Shown here: positions 8,458-20,334 of the stretch, in pieces
Position numbering within the stretch: position 1 is the stretch's first letter
How the letters are laid out: every line of letters begins with the position of its first letter
NCBI GenBank assembly: GCA_018823325.1
Contig: JAHJIJ010000011.1
Span: 1 to 64,000, forward strand
DNA from: Alphaproteobacteria bacterium
GTDB taxonomy: Bacteria; Pseudomonadota; Alphaproteobacteria; Sphingomonadales; Sphingomonadaceae
Reading direction: 5' to 3'
DNA length: 64,000 bases
Notes under the pieces: generated by a model
Databases searched by the model: none
Told to the model about the DNA's origin: nothing
What the model saw: the letters and a program-made list of their open reading frames with translations, nothing else
Translations under genes and position numbers: made by a program

Positions 8458-8874
8458 ATGCAGGAGACGCCGAGGCGGCGCGTGGCGCGATACGCTCTCG
8501 CCGCCGCCTTTCTGATCGCGGGCGGGGCGCATCTGCGCGCACCGGCGGGCTTCATCGCCATCACGCCGCATTGGGTGCCCTGGCCGGAGCAGGTGATTGC
8601 GCTGACCGGCCTTGCCGAAATCGCGGGCGCGGCGGGGCTGATGATCGCGCCGCTGCGCCGGGCGGCGGGGATTGGCCTTGCGCTCTATGCGCTGTGCGTC
8701 TGGCCCGCGAACCTCAATCATGCGCTGAATGACATCGCCCTTGGCGGCGTGCATCTGGGCTGGTGGTATCATGCGCCACGGCTGATGCTGCAGCCGGTGA
8801 TCATCTGGTGGGCGCTGTGGGCAAGCGGGGTGACCGACTGGCCCTGGCGCACAGGCCGCTCGCGCAGGCCCTAG
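8458..8874 (+). CDS. DoxX-like four-helix membrane protein
   Basis: This 138-residue protein has four membrane helices and the DoxX-like features ALTGLAEIAGAAGL and an N-terminal ARYALAAAFLIAGGAHL. DoxX-type proteins are small quinone-pathway or redox-linked membrane proteins of mostly unknown role. A GTG one codon upstream is an alternative start. Its TAG stop shares the palindromic bases CTAG with the stop codon of the convergent gene. Confidence 0.8.
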   Translation: MQETPRRRVARYALAAAFLIAGGAHLRAPAGFIAITPHWVPWPEQVIALTGLAEIAGAAGLMIAPLRRAAGIGLALYALCVWPANLNHALNDIALGGVHLGWWYHAPRLMLQPVIIWWALWASGVTDWPWRTGRSRRP

Positions 8875-9047
8875 CTGGCGCTGCCCTTCTTCGCGCCCGC
8901 CTGCTTGGCCTTGTGCGCGGCAATGTCCGCATCGATCTGCGCGATCCGCTCGCGTTCGGGCGTGTCGCGCGGCAGGCCCTTGAGGCGGCAGGTCGCCCAC
9001 AGAGCCTTGCGCTCGGATTCCAGCGCCTTGAGATACAGATCGGCCAT
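8871..9047 (-). CDS. Hypothetical 58-residue protein
   Basis: The product (MADLYLKALESERKALWATCRLKGLPRDT...) is mostly helical and charged, with a short Lys/Ala-rich tail. The longer frame above 9047 has no support. ATG 9047 has AGGAGCC just upstream, a good ribosome site. It overlaps the convergent DoxX-like gene by four bases, the two TAG stops being read from the same CTAG. Function not recognised. Confidence 0.65.
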   Translation of the reverse strand: MADLYLKALESERKALWATCRLKGLPRDTPERERIAQIDADIAAHKAKQAGAKKGSAS

Positions 9048-9148
9048 GCCGGCTCCTATGGGATGAATGCGGAAAGTGACGCCCTTAGCGGAGGACGGCG
9101 GATGAGGACAGGGCGGCGGTGAAGACTGAGAGGCAGGGCGCGGCGCGA

Positions 9149-9538
9149 TCAGGCCAGCGTGACGAAAATCTCCGCCTCGATCACCCATTGTCCGGCGACC
9201 TCGCGCCATTTGGCGGTGTAGACCCCCGAGGCCGCCAGTGCGCCGGTATCCCGCGCAATGCCGCGCCATTCGCCCTGCTCCAGCGCGATGGGTTCAATCG
9301 GTGAGACGGTGATGGCGGCGGAGATGCGCTCATAGATGAGGCGGCCGGGGGAAGCGAACTCGCGCTGCCACACCTTCACCTGAGCGGCCCGCCCGGCGAT
9401 GACGGCGCTGTCCGTGCCAGTGACCATCACGCAATCGCGCGCGAGTATGGGGCCGATGGCCTGCGCGTCGGCATCCGCGATGGCGCGATTGAAGGCGGCG
9501 CGGCGAGTGCGGATGGGGAGGTCTGCGGGCGTGGTCAT
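9149..9538 (-). CDS. SnoaL-like / NTF2-fold protein (DUF4440 type)
   Basis: The 129-residue protein fits the cone-shaped NTF2-like fold: an N-terminal helix pair with FNRAIADADAQAIGPILARDCVMV, then the strand-rich half ending VIEAEIFVTLA. The motif GTDSAVIAGRAAQVKVWQREF corresponds to the pocket-forming part of SnoaL/DUF4440 proteins, which may bind or isomerise small ligands. Its ATG shares one base with the stop of the Fic gene (TGATG), so translation of the two is probably coupled. A link to Fic-mediated modification is only an inference. Confidence 0.75.
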   Translation of the reverse strand: MTTPADLPIRTRRAAFNRAIADADAQAIGPILARDCVMVTGTDSAVIAGRAAQVKVWQREFASPGRLIYERISAAITVSPIEPIALEQGEWRGIARDTGALAASGVYTAKWREVAGQWVIEAEIFVTLA

Positions 9539-10635
9539 CAGATTGACCGTTCCCCATCAGAGAACAATGCGACCAACGGCGCGTTGATATAGTAATTGTT
9601 GCGTCCCGATTGATGCTTGATCAACATTCCAGTCTCTGCAAGCTGATCGAGATAGCGCGCCGCGGTCTGTCGGGTGACGTTCAGATCATGTTGGACATAT
9701 TCGATCCGCGTGTAGGGATGACGGAAAAGATTGTTCAGTAGATCCTGCGAATAGATACGCCCGTGGTCCGCCCTTAAGCGATTTTTGTAGTCGGCCATGA
9801 GGCGGCGAATGCCCTCGATGAGATCAAGTGTCTCTCGGGCAGTATCGCCGACAGCACGCAACATGTAGATTAGCCATTCTTCCCATTCGCCGGTTTCTCG
9901 GACGGCTTGGAGCAGGCGGTAATAGTCCGCCTTTCGGGCGGTAATCGCTCGGCTAAGGTATAGAATGGGAATGTCGAGCAGGCCCTGGCGGGTCAGATAG
10001 AGGACGTTGATGATACGCCCGATGCGACCATTTCCGTCCGGAAAGGGGTGAATGCTCTCGAACTGATGATGGATGATGGCCATCTTCACCAGCGGATCGA
10101 GATCGCTTTGGTCATCATCGTTGATGAAGCGCTCGAGCTCGGTCATCTGGCGGACGACATCTGCGCCATCTTGTGGCGGAACATAGACGATGTCACCGCT
10201 TGCCTCATTGAGCAGGGCCGTGCCGGGCGTGTTACGGAAGCCCCCGGTCGTACGCTTGAGCACCTGGAACATGGCGATAAGGGCGTTGTTGCTGAGGAGG
10301 CCATGCTGCTCCCTCAGCCTGTCGAATCCACACCGCAACGCATCCCGATAGAGGGCGACTTCCTTGGCGGCCGGAGACCCGGGATGATCCGGGAACAGGC
10401 TCGCCTGAAACATCTCGTCCTGTGTCGTGACAATGTTCTCGATTTCGGAACTGGCCTTGGCCTCCTGAAGCGAAAGCGTGTCGATCAATATGCCCTGATT
10501 GGGAATGGCGGCTGCCCGGCCCTTGAGCTCGGCAAGATAACGATGCGCCCGCGCCGCCTCACGAAGCACGGCGCGAGTCTCTACGGCGCCGACGGGCGGC
10601 AGAGCTGGAATGACATAGGTAGGTTTCAGCGCCAT
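9538..10635 (-). CDS. Fic family AMP-transferase with C-terminal winged helix
   Basis: A 365-residue class II Fic protein. Fic enzymes transfer AMP or related groups to protein hydroxyls. The catalytic motif HPFPDGNGRIGR is complete at about residues 196-207. The N-terminal inhibitory helix carries the S-x-x-x-E-N motif (SSEIEN, about residue 63), expected to keep the enzyme autoinhibited. The segment between is the DUF4172/Fic-N region. The C-terminal 70 residues contain a winged-helix fold (VQHDLNVTRQTAARYLDQLAETGML), which in relatives can bind DNA. The start has CAGGGCG upstream. Two palindromes lie in the promoter, and an NTF2-like gene is coupled downstream. Confidence 0.88.
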   Translation of the reverse strand: MALKPTYVIPALPPVGAVETRAVLREAARAHRYLAELKGRAAAIPNQGILIDTLSLQEAKASSEIENIVTTQDEMFQASLFPDHPGSPAAKEVALYRDALRCGFDRLREQHGLLSNNALIAMFQVLKRTTGGFRNTPGTALLNEASGDIVYVPPQDGADVVRQMTELERFINDDDQSDLDPLVKMAIIHHQFESIHPFPDGNGRIGRIINVLYLTRQGLLDIPILYLSRAITARKADYYRLLQAVRETGEWEEWLIYMLRAVGDTARETLDLIEGIRRLMADYKNRLRADHGRIYSQDLLNNLFRHPYTRIEYVQHDLNVTRQTAARYLDQLAETGMLIKHQSGRNNYYINAPLVALFSDGERSI

Positions 10636-10640
10636 ATCGC

Positions 10641-10682
10641 CCTGACATGTTCGAGAGGTTTGGATAAATCGAACATATCAGG
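10641..10682 (-). promoter_or_regulatory. Inverted repeat upstream of the Fic gene
   Basis: CCTGACATGTTCGA (10641-10654) faces TCGAACATATCAGG (10669-10682). The 14-base arms match at 13 positions with a 14-base spacer. It lies 5 bases before the Fic start codon on the minus strand and is well placed to be an operator, possibly for the winged helix of Fic itself. A 5'-UTR hairpin affecting translation is an alternative. Confidence 0.55.
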
Positions 10683-10688
10683 GAAATA

Positions 10689-10715
10689 CGTTAAAGAAAG
10701 TCGATTTCTTTAACG
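10689..10715. promoter_or_regulatory. Perfect 11-base inverted repeat between thiC and fic
   Basis: CGTTAAAGAAA and TTTCTTTAACG form perfect arms around the loop GTCGA. It starts 8 bases beyond the thiC stop and overlaps the likely Fic promoter (TTGACT just upstream on the minus strand). AT-rich arms make it a poor terminator, so an operator is more likely. Confidence 0.5.
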
Positions 10716-10722
10716 CATTTAG

Positions 10723-13068
<2,346 letters not shown>

Positions 13069-13127
13069 TCAGGGCCGGCGCGTGCCTGTGGCGTGGGGAG
13101 ATGAAGAGGGCCCTTGTGACCACGCTC

Positions 13128-13217
13128 CGCTCCCTCCGCCGGTACGAGCCGGGTCAGGTTCAACGGGTCGGATGGCGCTACCCATCCCTCTCAGCCAGTC
13201 AGCAGGCTCCCCGGGGA
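13128..13217 (-). promoter_or_regulatory. TPP (THI-box) riboswitch
   Basis: Read on the minus strand, the leader has GGGGAGCC, then GGCTGAGAGGG, the central ACCCGTTGAACCTGA and the closing TACCGGCGGAGGGAG. These are the conserved blocks of the thiamine diphosphate aptamer in the right order. It begins just after the stop of the nuclease-like gene and lies about 75 bases upstream of the membrane protein start, controlling that gene and thiC. Confidence 0.95.
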
Positions 13218-13227
13218 AGGCGGCAGT

Positions 13228-13767
13228 CTAACCTGCTTTGTCGATGGGGCCAAGCCGTAAACCGGGCTCGCCAAAAAGCAGCCGGGTCAGCGTCTGCGCG
13301 TCCGGAGCTGCTTCGAAGCTGGAAAGGGGCAGCAAGCGCAATCCCGGGCGCTCGGCTTTGCTGCCGGATGAGTCTGCCTTAGTGTGCTTGGCGACCTTTC
13401 CGTCCAAGGTTGGCATTTTTTCGCCGGGCACGCCTCCGTAGAAGCCGTATCTGGTGATCTCCAGCGTTCTGAGATCGTGACGCATGAGAACGACGCAGCC
13501 CGATGCCTTTTCTTCCAGTCGCTTTTGAATTGGAAAGCGACGGGCTCGTCCCGCCAGGTGCAGTGCCTTAAGCTGAATGTGCCTGACGACGCCTCGCGCT
13601 TCGATAATCACGTCATGCCCGGCATTATCGACCTCGCTATGCGAGACCGCGAGGTCGAACTCGCCTTCCTGCCAAAGCTGGCCCGCTACCGCTGCGAGAA
13701 AGCGGTGTTCGAGAATGCTCTCACGCGTTGATGAGTGCGTGAAAAGTGCTTGGGCCCAGCGTTCCAT
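13228..13767 (-). CDS. Hypothetical protein with possible PD-(D/E)XK nuclease fold
   Basis: The 179-residue protein is not from a family I can name. The middle reads as alternating strands with HDVIIEARG followed by HIQLKA. An Asp, then Glu or Gln with K two residues on (D...QLK), is the usual core of restriction-endonuclease-like folds, and an N-terminal helix with LEHRF supplies a possible further acidic residue. The C-terminal third is Lys/Ser-rich and less ordered. No methyltransferase or other defence gene is adjacent. It ends just before the TPP riboswitch. A nuclease role is an inference of low certainty. Confidence 0.5.
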   Translation of the reverse strand: MERWAQALFTHSSTRESILEHRFLAAVAGQLWQEGEFDLAVSHSEVDNAGHDVIIEARGVVRHIQLKALHLAGRARRFPIQKRLEEKASGCVVLMRHDLRTLEITRYGFYGGVPGEKMPTLDGKVAKHTKADSSGSKAERPGLRLLPLSSFEAAPDAQTLTRLLFGEPGLRLGPIDKAG

Positions 13768-13800
13768 GGCGCAACGGAGTATCGACGCGCCTGCCTCTCG

Positions 13801-14688
13801 TCAAAACGTATAGGCCAGACCCGCGCCGAGCATCCATTGATCGCGTGAGCCGGCGATGCGGACGACCGGACTGTCGGCGATGTTGCCGAGCAGGCGGGTG
13901 TAGGCCACGCCGCCGACCAGCGAGAGGCCGCCGGAGAGATCGCCGGTGAGGGAGAGATTGCCGGCGGCGGCGAGCGTCCAGTCCTTCCAGCCGCTGCCGG
14001 CGGTGTAGACGGGCAGGGTGCTGGCGGTGCTCTGCTCGGGCGAGACGGAGAAATAGGTGCCGGCATAATCGCCATCGACATGATTGGCCGAGACGGCGAG
14101 GAGGGCGACGCTCTTCTCGCTGAGCGGGGTCATGTAGCTGATCGAGGGCGTGATGATTGTGCCGCCATGCGCGCCGGCGACATCCTTGCGGGCGGTCACC
14201 GTCGCGGAGAGCCGATCATAATTGCTGGTGATGAGCCCCCAGCGGCCAATGCCGGCATAGCCGCCCAGCTCGACCGAGGTGCCGACCTTGCCGAGCGCGC
14301 GGATGCGCTCATCGTCGATATTGTCAACGCTGGTGCGGTTGATGCCGACCGTGGCGACCGGCCCAAGCTGGAAATCCCAGCGCGAGCCGCCATCATTGAT
14401 GAGATCGACGCTGAGGCGATTGCCGACATAGAGGAAGCTCAATCCTCCCACCTTGCCCACCGCGCCGGGCACGGGAATGAGAGTAGAGCCGCTCGCGCCC
14501 TCATATTCCGGGATTAATGCGGCGCCGATGCCGACCGTGAGGCGGTCTCCTGCGCGGGCGCGGGCCGCCTGGCGCTGCTCGGCGGCTTCGACGGCTGCCG
14601 CGGTCTGGGCGGAGGCTGGCGTGGCGATGGCGGGAAATGCTGCGAGGAGGGCGAGGACGCCGTGAGGCAGGAACTGGATGGGGCGCAA
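13801..14688 (-). CDS. MipA/OmpV family outer membrane protein
   Basis: The 295-residue protein has a signal peptide ending at about residue 28 (TPASAQ) and repeated amphipathic strands of a beta-barrel. MipA/OmpV signatures are GAALIPEYEGA near the mature start, FSVSPEQS in the middle and the final AGLAYTF with terminal Phe. In other bacteria these proteins serve as scaffold or porin-like outer membrane proteins. There is no ATG ahead of the signal; I take TTG 14688, which has GGAG eight bases upstream. A paralogue lies at 60647-61471. Confidence 0.85.
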   Translation of the reverse strand: MRPIQFLPHGVLALLAAFPAIATPASAQTAAAVEAAEQRQAARARAGDRLTVGIGAALIPEYEGASGSTLIPVPGAVGKVGGLSFLYVGNRLSVDLINDGGSRWDFQLGPVATVGINRTSVDNIDDERIRALGKVGTSVELGGYAGIGRWGLITSNYDRLSATVTARKDVAGAHGGTIITPSISYMTPLSEKSVALLAVSANHVDGDYAGTYFSVSPEQSTASTLPVYTAGSGWKDWTLAAAGNLSLTGDLSGGLSLVGGVAYTRLLGNIADSPVVRIAGSRDQWMLGAGLAYTF

Positions 14689-15229
14689 AATGAAAACTCC
14701 GGCAGGGGGCAGATGCCATCAACGCAGCACCGGTCACATGGCTCCCGCCCCTCCACCGGATGATCGCCCCGGGCTGCGGCGGCAGGGTGGCGAGATTGCG
14801 GGCAGAGCGCAAGGCGGGGGCAGGTGGAAAGGGTGGATTGCGGGTCAAGCGGTGATTGCAACCGGCCGGGGCGGGGGGTGCGATGACGGCCTGCTTCCAT
14901 GTGCAGGGGCCAAGGCACGGAATGACCGAAAAATTGTGGGGAGCGGTTGTTCTCCTACTTACTCCGTTCGGGCTGAGCTCGTCCAAGCCCCGTCCTTCTC
15001 CTTTGAAACGTGGCAGAAGAAGAACAGCCCTTCGACAAGCTCAGGGCGAACGGGTGGTGGGGCAATAGCAGTTTCTCGTCGTGACCGAACAGGCCGCATT
15101 TGCACAGTATCACTGTGTCCTGCCGTGCACGCCTCCAGTGTTAACCATCTTTCGCGGACGACTGCTGATCAGGTCGTTCGGTTCGGTGGCTTGCCGAGAA
15201 CTGGCGTGGGCACAGCGCTCTCTCCACGC
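14689..15229. other. Intergenic region without supported genes
   Basis: About 540 bases separate MipA from the HD-GYP gene; both lie on the minus strand. The left 230 bases are very GC-rich and I recognise no known riboswitch or promoter in them. The right part holds one copy of the TTCGACAAGCTCAGG repeat. Open frames here are repeat-derived or antisense. Confidence 0.6.
14920..15073 (+). repeat. TTCGACAAGCTCAGG palindromic repeat, copy 1
   Basis: The arms CCGTTCGGGCTGAGC... (from 14964) and ...GCTCAGGGCGAACGG (to 15053) are inverted. Similarity to the copies at 17695 and 55277 extends beyond the arms: GCGGTTGTTCTC before them and GGCAATxGCAG after them, so the repeating unit is about 130-150 bases. 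Confidence 0.75.
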
Positions 15230-16600
15230 TCAAAGCGAGGCGCGCAGGGCCTCGAAGCATTCGGCGTCCACCGCCTTGCCGACTTCCCGCGCCATGATGG
15301 CGAGCGCTTCGTCGGGCGGCATGGCGGCGCGATAGGGACGGTCGGCGGTGAGGGCGTCGTAGAAATCGCACACGGTGATGATGCGGGTTTCGCGGGAGAT
15401 CAGCCGGTCATCGAGGCGCAAGGGGTAGCCGGTGCCATCGAGCCGCTCATGATGCGAGCCGGCGATCAGGGCCATGTCGCGCAGGGCGGTGACGCGGCTG
15501 AGGATCTGCGTTGTGTGCATGGCGTGGTTCTGCATGACGTGCCACTCGTCCGCCTCCAGCTTGCCGGGTTTTTCGAGGATCGCGCTGCTCACGCCGAGCT
15601 TGCCAACGTCGTGGAGGATGGCGGCGCGGCGCAGCACCCGGCGCGGCTGGCCGGCGACGCCGAGCCGCTCGGCCACCTGGTCCACATAATCGCCGACACG
15701 CTGGCTGTGCCCGCTGGTATAGGGGCTTTTGGCGTCGATCACTTCGCCAAAGGCAGCGGCAATGTCATCGAGATAATCTTCGTCCACGAGAATCGCGTCA
15801 CCGTCCGGCTCGATGGCGCTGACGCGGCCGGCGATATCGCTGGCAGCGAGTTCATTCCAGAGCGCGCCATTTTCTGCCACGGCCATGAACGCGCGACACA
15901 GCGTGGGATCGAGCCAGTTTCCGCTGCGTGAGGCGATTTCGGCCAGCGCGGCAGCGTCTCCGGCAGCGGTGAAGAAGGTGTCGGCGATCTGTGCGAGCAG
16001 GGCAATGCGCGCGCCCAGCGGGATCGCCTCGCCGGCGAGACCGGCCGGCTTGCCGCCGCCATCCCAATGCTCATCGAGGCTGTGGATGGCCGATGCGACA
16101 TTCTCCGAGAAGCGCAGGCGCCGCGCAATGTCCGCGCCGCGCGTGCAGCGCGTCTGGATGAGCGAGCGGGCGATTTCCTCGCCATTGCGCAGGATGTTGC
16201 CGATGGCCTTGGCGCGTGCCACCAGACCATGGCCTTCGCCGGTCTTGCGAAAGACGAAGCCGAGCACGGACGGAAGATCGGCACCGACGAGCTTGTAGTC
16301 ATGCTTGAAGCTGCGATCGTCGGTCAGATACAGGTCGGCGATGCGGGCGGCGTTGCTGGAGCAGCCGAGATCCTTGAGCATCACGGCGTAGTAGATGTCG
16401 CGCCGTGCTGGCCCCTCGATGCCAAGCTGATCGGCCAGCCGCATGGCGATCCAGCAGCAGCGCAGGCTGTGGCCTTCCGGCTGCCCTTCGGTGAGATCGA
16501 GCGCATAGCTGAACGCCGCCAGAATCTCCGAGAGGGAGGTGGTCTGGCGCGTGCCGGTGGCGCCCGGCGGCGGCGCGATGAGGCCATGATTCTGGAACAT
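15230..16600 (-). CDS. Tandem HD-GYP domain protein, probable c-di-GMP phosphodiesterase
   Basis: The 456-residue protein has two HD-GYP-like halves. The C-terminal one (about 285-456) is complete: HDVGKLG, the HHERLDGTGYP motif and CDFYDALTADRPYR. This points to hydrolysis of cyclic di-GMP. The N-terminal half (about 25-210) keeps the outline but is degenerate: KDLGC stands where HDIGK is expected, and DEHWDGGGKPAGL replaces HHExxDGxGYP, so it probably lost catalysis and may regulate or dimerise. There are no membrane or receiver domains. It is monocistronic as far as visible. A GGDEF protein at 55973-56593 could supply the opposing activity. Confidence 0.85.
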   Translation of the reverse strand: MFQNHGLIAPPPGATGTRQTTSLSEILAAFSYALDLTEGQPEGHSLRCCWIAMRLADQLGIEGPARRDIYYAVMLKDLGCSSNAARIADLYLTDDRSFKHDYKLVGADLPSVLGFVFRKTGEGHGLVARAKAIGNILRNGEEIARSLIQTRCTRGADIARRLRFSENVASAIHSLDEHWDGGGKPAGLAGEAIPLGARIALLAQIADTFFTAAGDAAALAEIASRSGNWLDPTLCRAFMAVAENGALWNELAASDIAGRVSAIEPDGDAILVDEDYLDDIAAAFGEVIDAKSPYTSGHSQRVGDYVDQVAERLGVAGQPRRVLRRAAILHDVGKLGVSSAILEKPGKLEADEWHVMQNHAMHTTQILSRVTALRDMALIAGSHHERLDGTGYPLRLDDRLISRETRIITVCDFYDALTADRPYRAAMPPDEALAIMAREVGKAVDAECFEALRASL

Positions 16601-16678
16601 GGCTCAAGGACTTAGCGCGCCTCCGCTGAAGAGAGGCTTGCGGCAGGTGGTTAACCGGGGGTGCAGTGATCCAGTGGC

Positions 16679-17086
16679 TCAGGCCAGCCGCATCAATCCC
16701 GCCACGGTGAGCGCCAGCCCGAAGACCAGCGTGACGACCACCCACGCCCGCTGCATATGCGCGAGATTGCGCAGCCAGAAATGAAAGTAGAGATCCGAGA
16801 AGGCAAGGACGACAAGCGCCTCGATCATCATGATGCCACCGATGGCCTTCATGATGCAGGTGAGGATGTCCGCCGGAATCCACGGGTTGGCAAGGTAGAC
16901 GGCGGCGCCGAGGATCAGCTCCACCAGCCCGCAGAGCAATTGCAGGGCGGGTGATTGCTCGATCTCCCTGACCATCGTCTGCCACTGGCCGGGTTTACGC
17001 AGCGCACCGATGGCGGCGGCCAGCGAGAAGGCGCCGAGCAGCATCGCCGCCCAGGCCGTTGCGTCAATCATGTCGAACTCTGCCAC
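16679..17086 (-). CDS. Small four-helix membrane protein, paralogue of the thiC-linked one
   Basis: The 135-residue protein has four membrane helices and shares spaced residues with the protein at 12648-13052 (W-x2-M-x2-E-x-E-x-SP-x-L, D-x-L, R-x-W and GLAL-x2-AGL). I chose the GTG start at 17086 because AAGGAGAGG lies seven bases ahead and the first helix follows directly. An ATG five codons further in is possible. Unlike its paralogue it has no riboswitch. Function not known. Confidence 0.7.
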   Translation of the reverse strand: MAEFDMIDATAWAAMLLGAFSLAAAIGALRKPGQWQTMVREIEQSPALQLLCGLVELILGAAVYLANPWIPADILTCIMKAIGGIMMIEALVVLAFSDLYFHFWLRNLAHMQRAWVVVTLVFGLALTVAGLMRLA

Positions 17087-17310
17087 ATACCTCTCCTTAT
17101 GGGCCGGCCCCCGGGCAGCATGGGGCAGGCGGATTGCGCCGGGGCGTGATGCGCTCCTCGACGAGCGGGACTTTAGCGCGAGGGAGTGGGCGGTCCAGAT
17201 GGAAAATTGAGGAGAGTGGAGGGGGGTGGGCAAAGGCGCAGATGAACGACGGTCCCTTTGTCTCGGGCCTTTTGGATCGTCGGATGGTTGAAATATCGTG
17301 GAAAGCGGAC

Positions 17311-17643
17311 TCAACTCGTCTCCGCCACTCTGACACAGCGGTGAACATACGACTTCATCCTTTCGGCAAGAGGGTGAGGAGACCGGACAAAGATCACGCG
17401 CGTTGACCCTTCATCAACGACTTCCGCCCTGATGCCATTGTAAGTTTCGAAAGACTTCGCTGCGCCCTCCTCGCCTGCCGGAAAGAAGCGCGGAAACACG
17501 CCGTCGAAATCCTGACTGATGCATTTGGCAAGCAACTCCGCTGATGCTCCGGACTCGACCCGCAGTCGCAAAGTGTCGTCGGTGTCCGCACCACATGCGG
17601 CGAGGGAGAAGCAGCCTAGGATCAGAAACGTCAGCGAACGCAT
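17311..17643 (-). CDS. Hypothetical lipoprotein
   Basis: The 110-residue product opens with a short signal and lipobox LAAC, putting the lipidated cysteine at residue 17. The mature part has two further cysteines (KCISQDF and HRCVRV), which could form a disulfide in the periplasm. No family was recognised. The start ATG 17643 is the first codon of the signal peptide. It lies some 220 bases upstream of the membrane protein gene on the same strand, and a repeat lies upstream. Confidence 0.65.
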   Translation of the reverse strand: MRSLTFLILGCFSLAACGADTDDTLRLRVESGASAELLAKCISQDFDGVFPRFFPAGEEGAAKSFETYNGIRAEVVDEGSTRVIFVRSPHPLAERMKSYVHRCVRVAETS

Positions 17644-19176
<1,533 letters not shown>

Positions 19177-19184
19177 GCGCGCCG

Positions 19185-20327
19185 ATGCGGCTCGCCGATT
19201 TCGACATCGCGCTGTTCCTGCGGGATTACTGGCAGCGCAAGCCGCTGCTGATCCGCAATCCCTGGGATCAGTGGGTCAATCCGCTGGAGCCGGACGATTT
19301 GGCGGGCCTCGCCTGCGAGGAAGAGGTGGAATCGCGGCTCATCACGCAGGCCGGCACCGACTGGGCGGTGGAGCACGGGCCGCTGGACGAGGCGCGCTTT
19401 GGCGAGCTGGGCGATGCGCCATGGACGCTGCTTGTGCAGGCAGTCGATCACTATGTCGAAGAGGTGGCCGCGCTGATGGGGCCGTTCCGCTTCATTCCCA
19501 ATTGGCGGATGGATGATGTGATGGTGAGCTACGCCACGGACGGCGGCGGGGTTGGGCCGCATTTCGACCAGTATGACGTGTTCCTGATCCAGGGCGCGGG
19601 CAAAAGGCGCTGGCAGATCGGCGGCCTGTGTGACGAGGCCACGCCGCTGCGCCCGCATGACGACCTGCGCCTGCTTGCGGACTTTGTGCCGACGCAGGAA
19701 TGGGTGCTGGAGCCGGGCGATATCCTCTATCTGCCGCCCGGGATCGCGCATGATGGCGTGGCGGTGGGGCCGGACTGCATGACCTATTCCATCGGCTTTC
19801 GGGCGCCCTCGCAGCGCGACCTGATCGAGGACTGGAGCGCGCATGTCGCCGAGGGGCTTCGCGAGGACGATCGCTATGCCGATCCGGGCTTGCCGTCCCA
19901 GACCAATCCGGGCGAGATCACGCCCGAGGCACTGGCGCGGCTGCATGATCTGGCGACGCAGGCGCTGGCGGACCGTGCAAGCTTTGCACGCTGGTTCGGA
20001 CAGGCGAGCAGCACGCCCAAATATCCGCAGGCGGACTGGCGGCCTGAGGCGCCGGTTTCGGTTGAGGAGGTGCAGGACGCGCTGAACGCCGGCCTGCCGG
20101 TGCGGCGCAATCCGGCGAGCCGGTTCGTGTTCGTGCGCGAGGGGGAGGAGGCGCTGTCGCTCTTCGTGGATGGCGAGGCCTTTGCCTGCACAGGGGAGGC
20201 GGCGGGCTTTGCCGAGCGGCTCTGCGCGGCGGACGACGTGCCGATAGAGACCGTGGATGCGGCAGTGCTTGCGCTGATCGCGGCGCTGGCCAGTCAGGGC
20301 AGCGTCACCCTCGGGGCGGAGGACTGA
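19185..20327 (+). CDS. JmjC/cupin ribosomal oxygenase (YcfD/RoxA-like)
   Basis: The 380-residue protein aligns well with E. coli YcfD (RoxA), the 2-oxoglutarate and Fe(II) oxygenase that hydroxylates arginine in ribosomal protein L16. Iron ligands are visible as H126 and D128 in [11 protein letters not shown] and H189 in PPGIAHDGV. Other shared blocks are [10 protein letters not shown]-like [23 protein letters not shown] and SIGFRAPS. The C-terminal winged-helix region (about 290-375) is also present. ATG 19185 follows the tgt stop by eight bases; a TTG overlapping that stop is an alternative. Confidence 0.88.
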   Translation: MRLADFDIALFLRDYWQRKPLLIRNPWDQWVNPLEPDDLAGLACEEEVESRLITQAGTDWAVEHGPLDEARFGELGDAPWTLLVQAVDHYVEEVAALMGPFRFIPNWRMDDVMVSYATDGGGVGPHFDQYDVFLIQGAGKRRWQIGGLCDEATPLRPHDDLRLLADFVPTQEWVLEPGDILYLPPGIAHDGVAVGPDCMTYSIGFRAPSQRDLIEDWSAHVAEGLREDDRYADPGLPSQTNPGEITPEALARLHDLATQALADRASFARWFGQASSTPKYPQADWRPEAPVSVEEVQDALNAGLPVRRNPASRFVFVREGEEALSLFVDGEAFACTGEAAGFAERLCAADDVPIETVDAAVLALIAALASQGSVTLGAED

Positions 20328-20334
20328 GCGGGCG

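Noticed and set aside
14920-15073. Clustered short repeats considered as a CRISPR array
   Set aside because: Copies are far apart in the window, are palindromic pairs with no regular spacers, and no cas gene is present.
14678-15931. 417-codon plus-strand frame over the HD-GYP gene and its downstream region
   Set aside because: It is antisense to the HD-GYP gene, whose domains are unambiguous, and includes a repeat; composition is that of a shadow frame.
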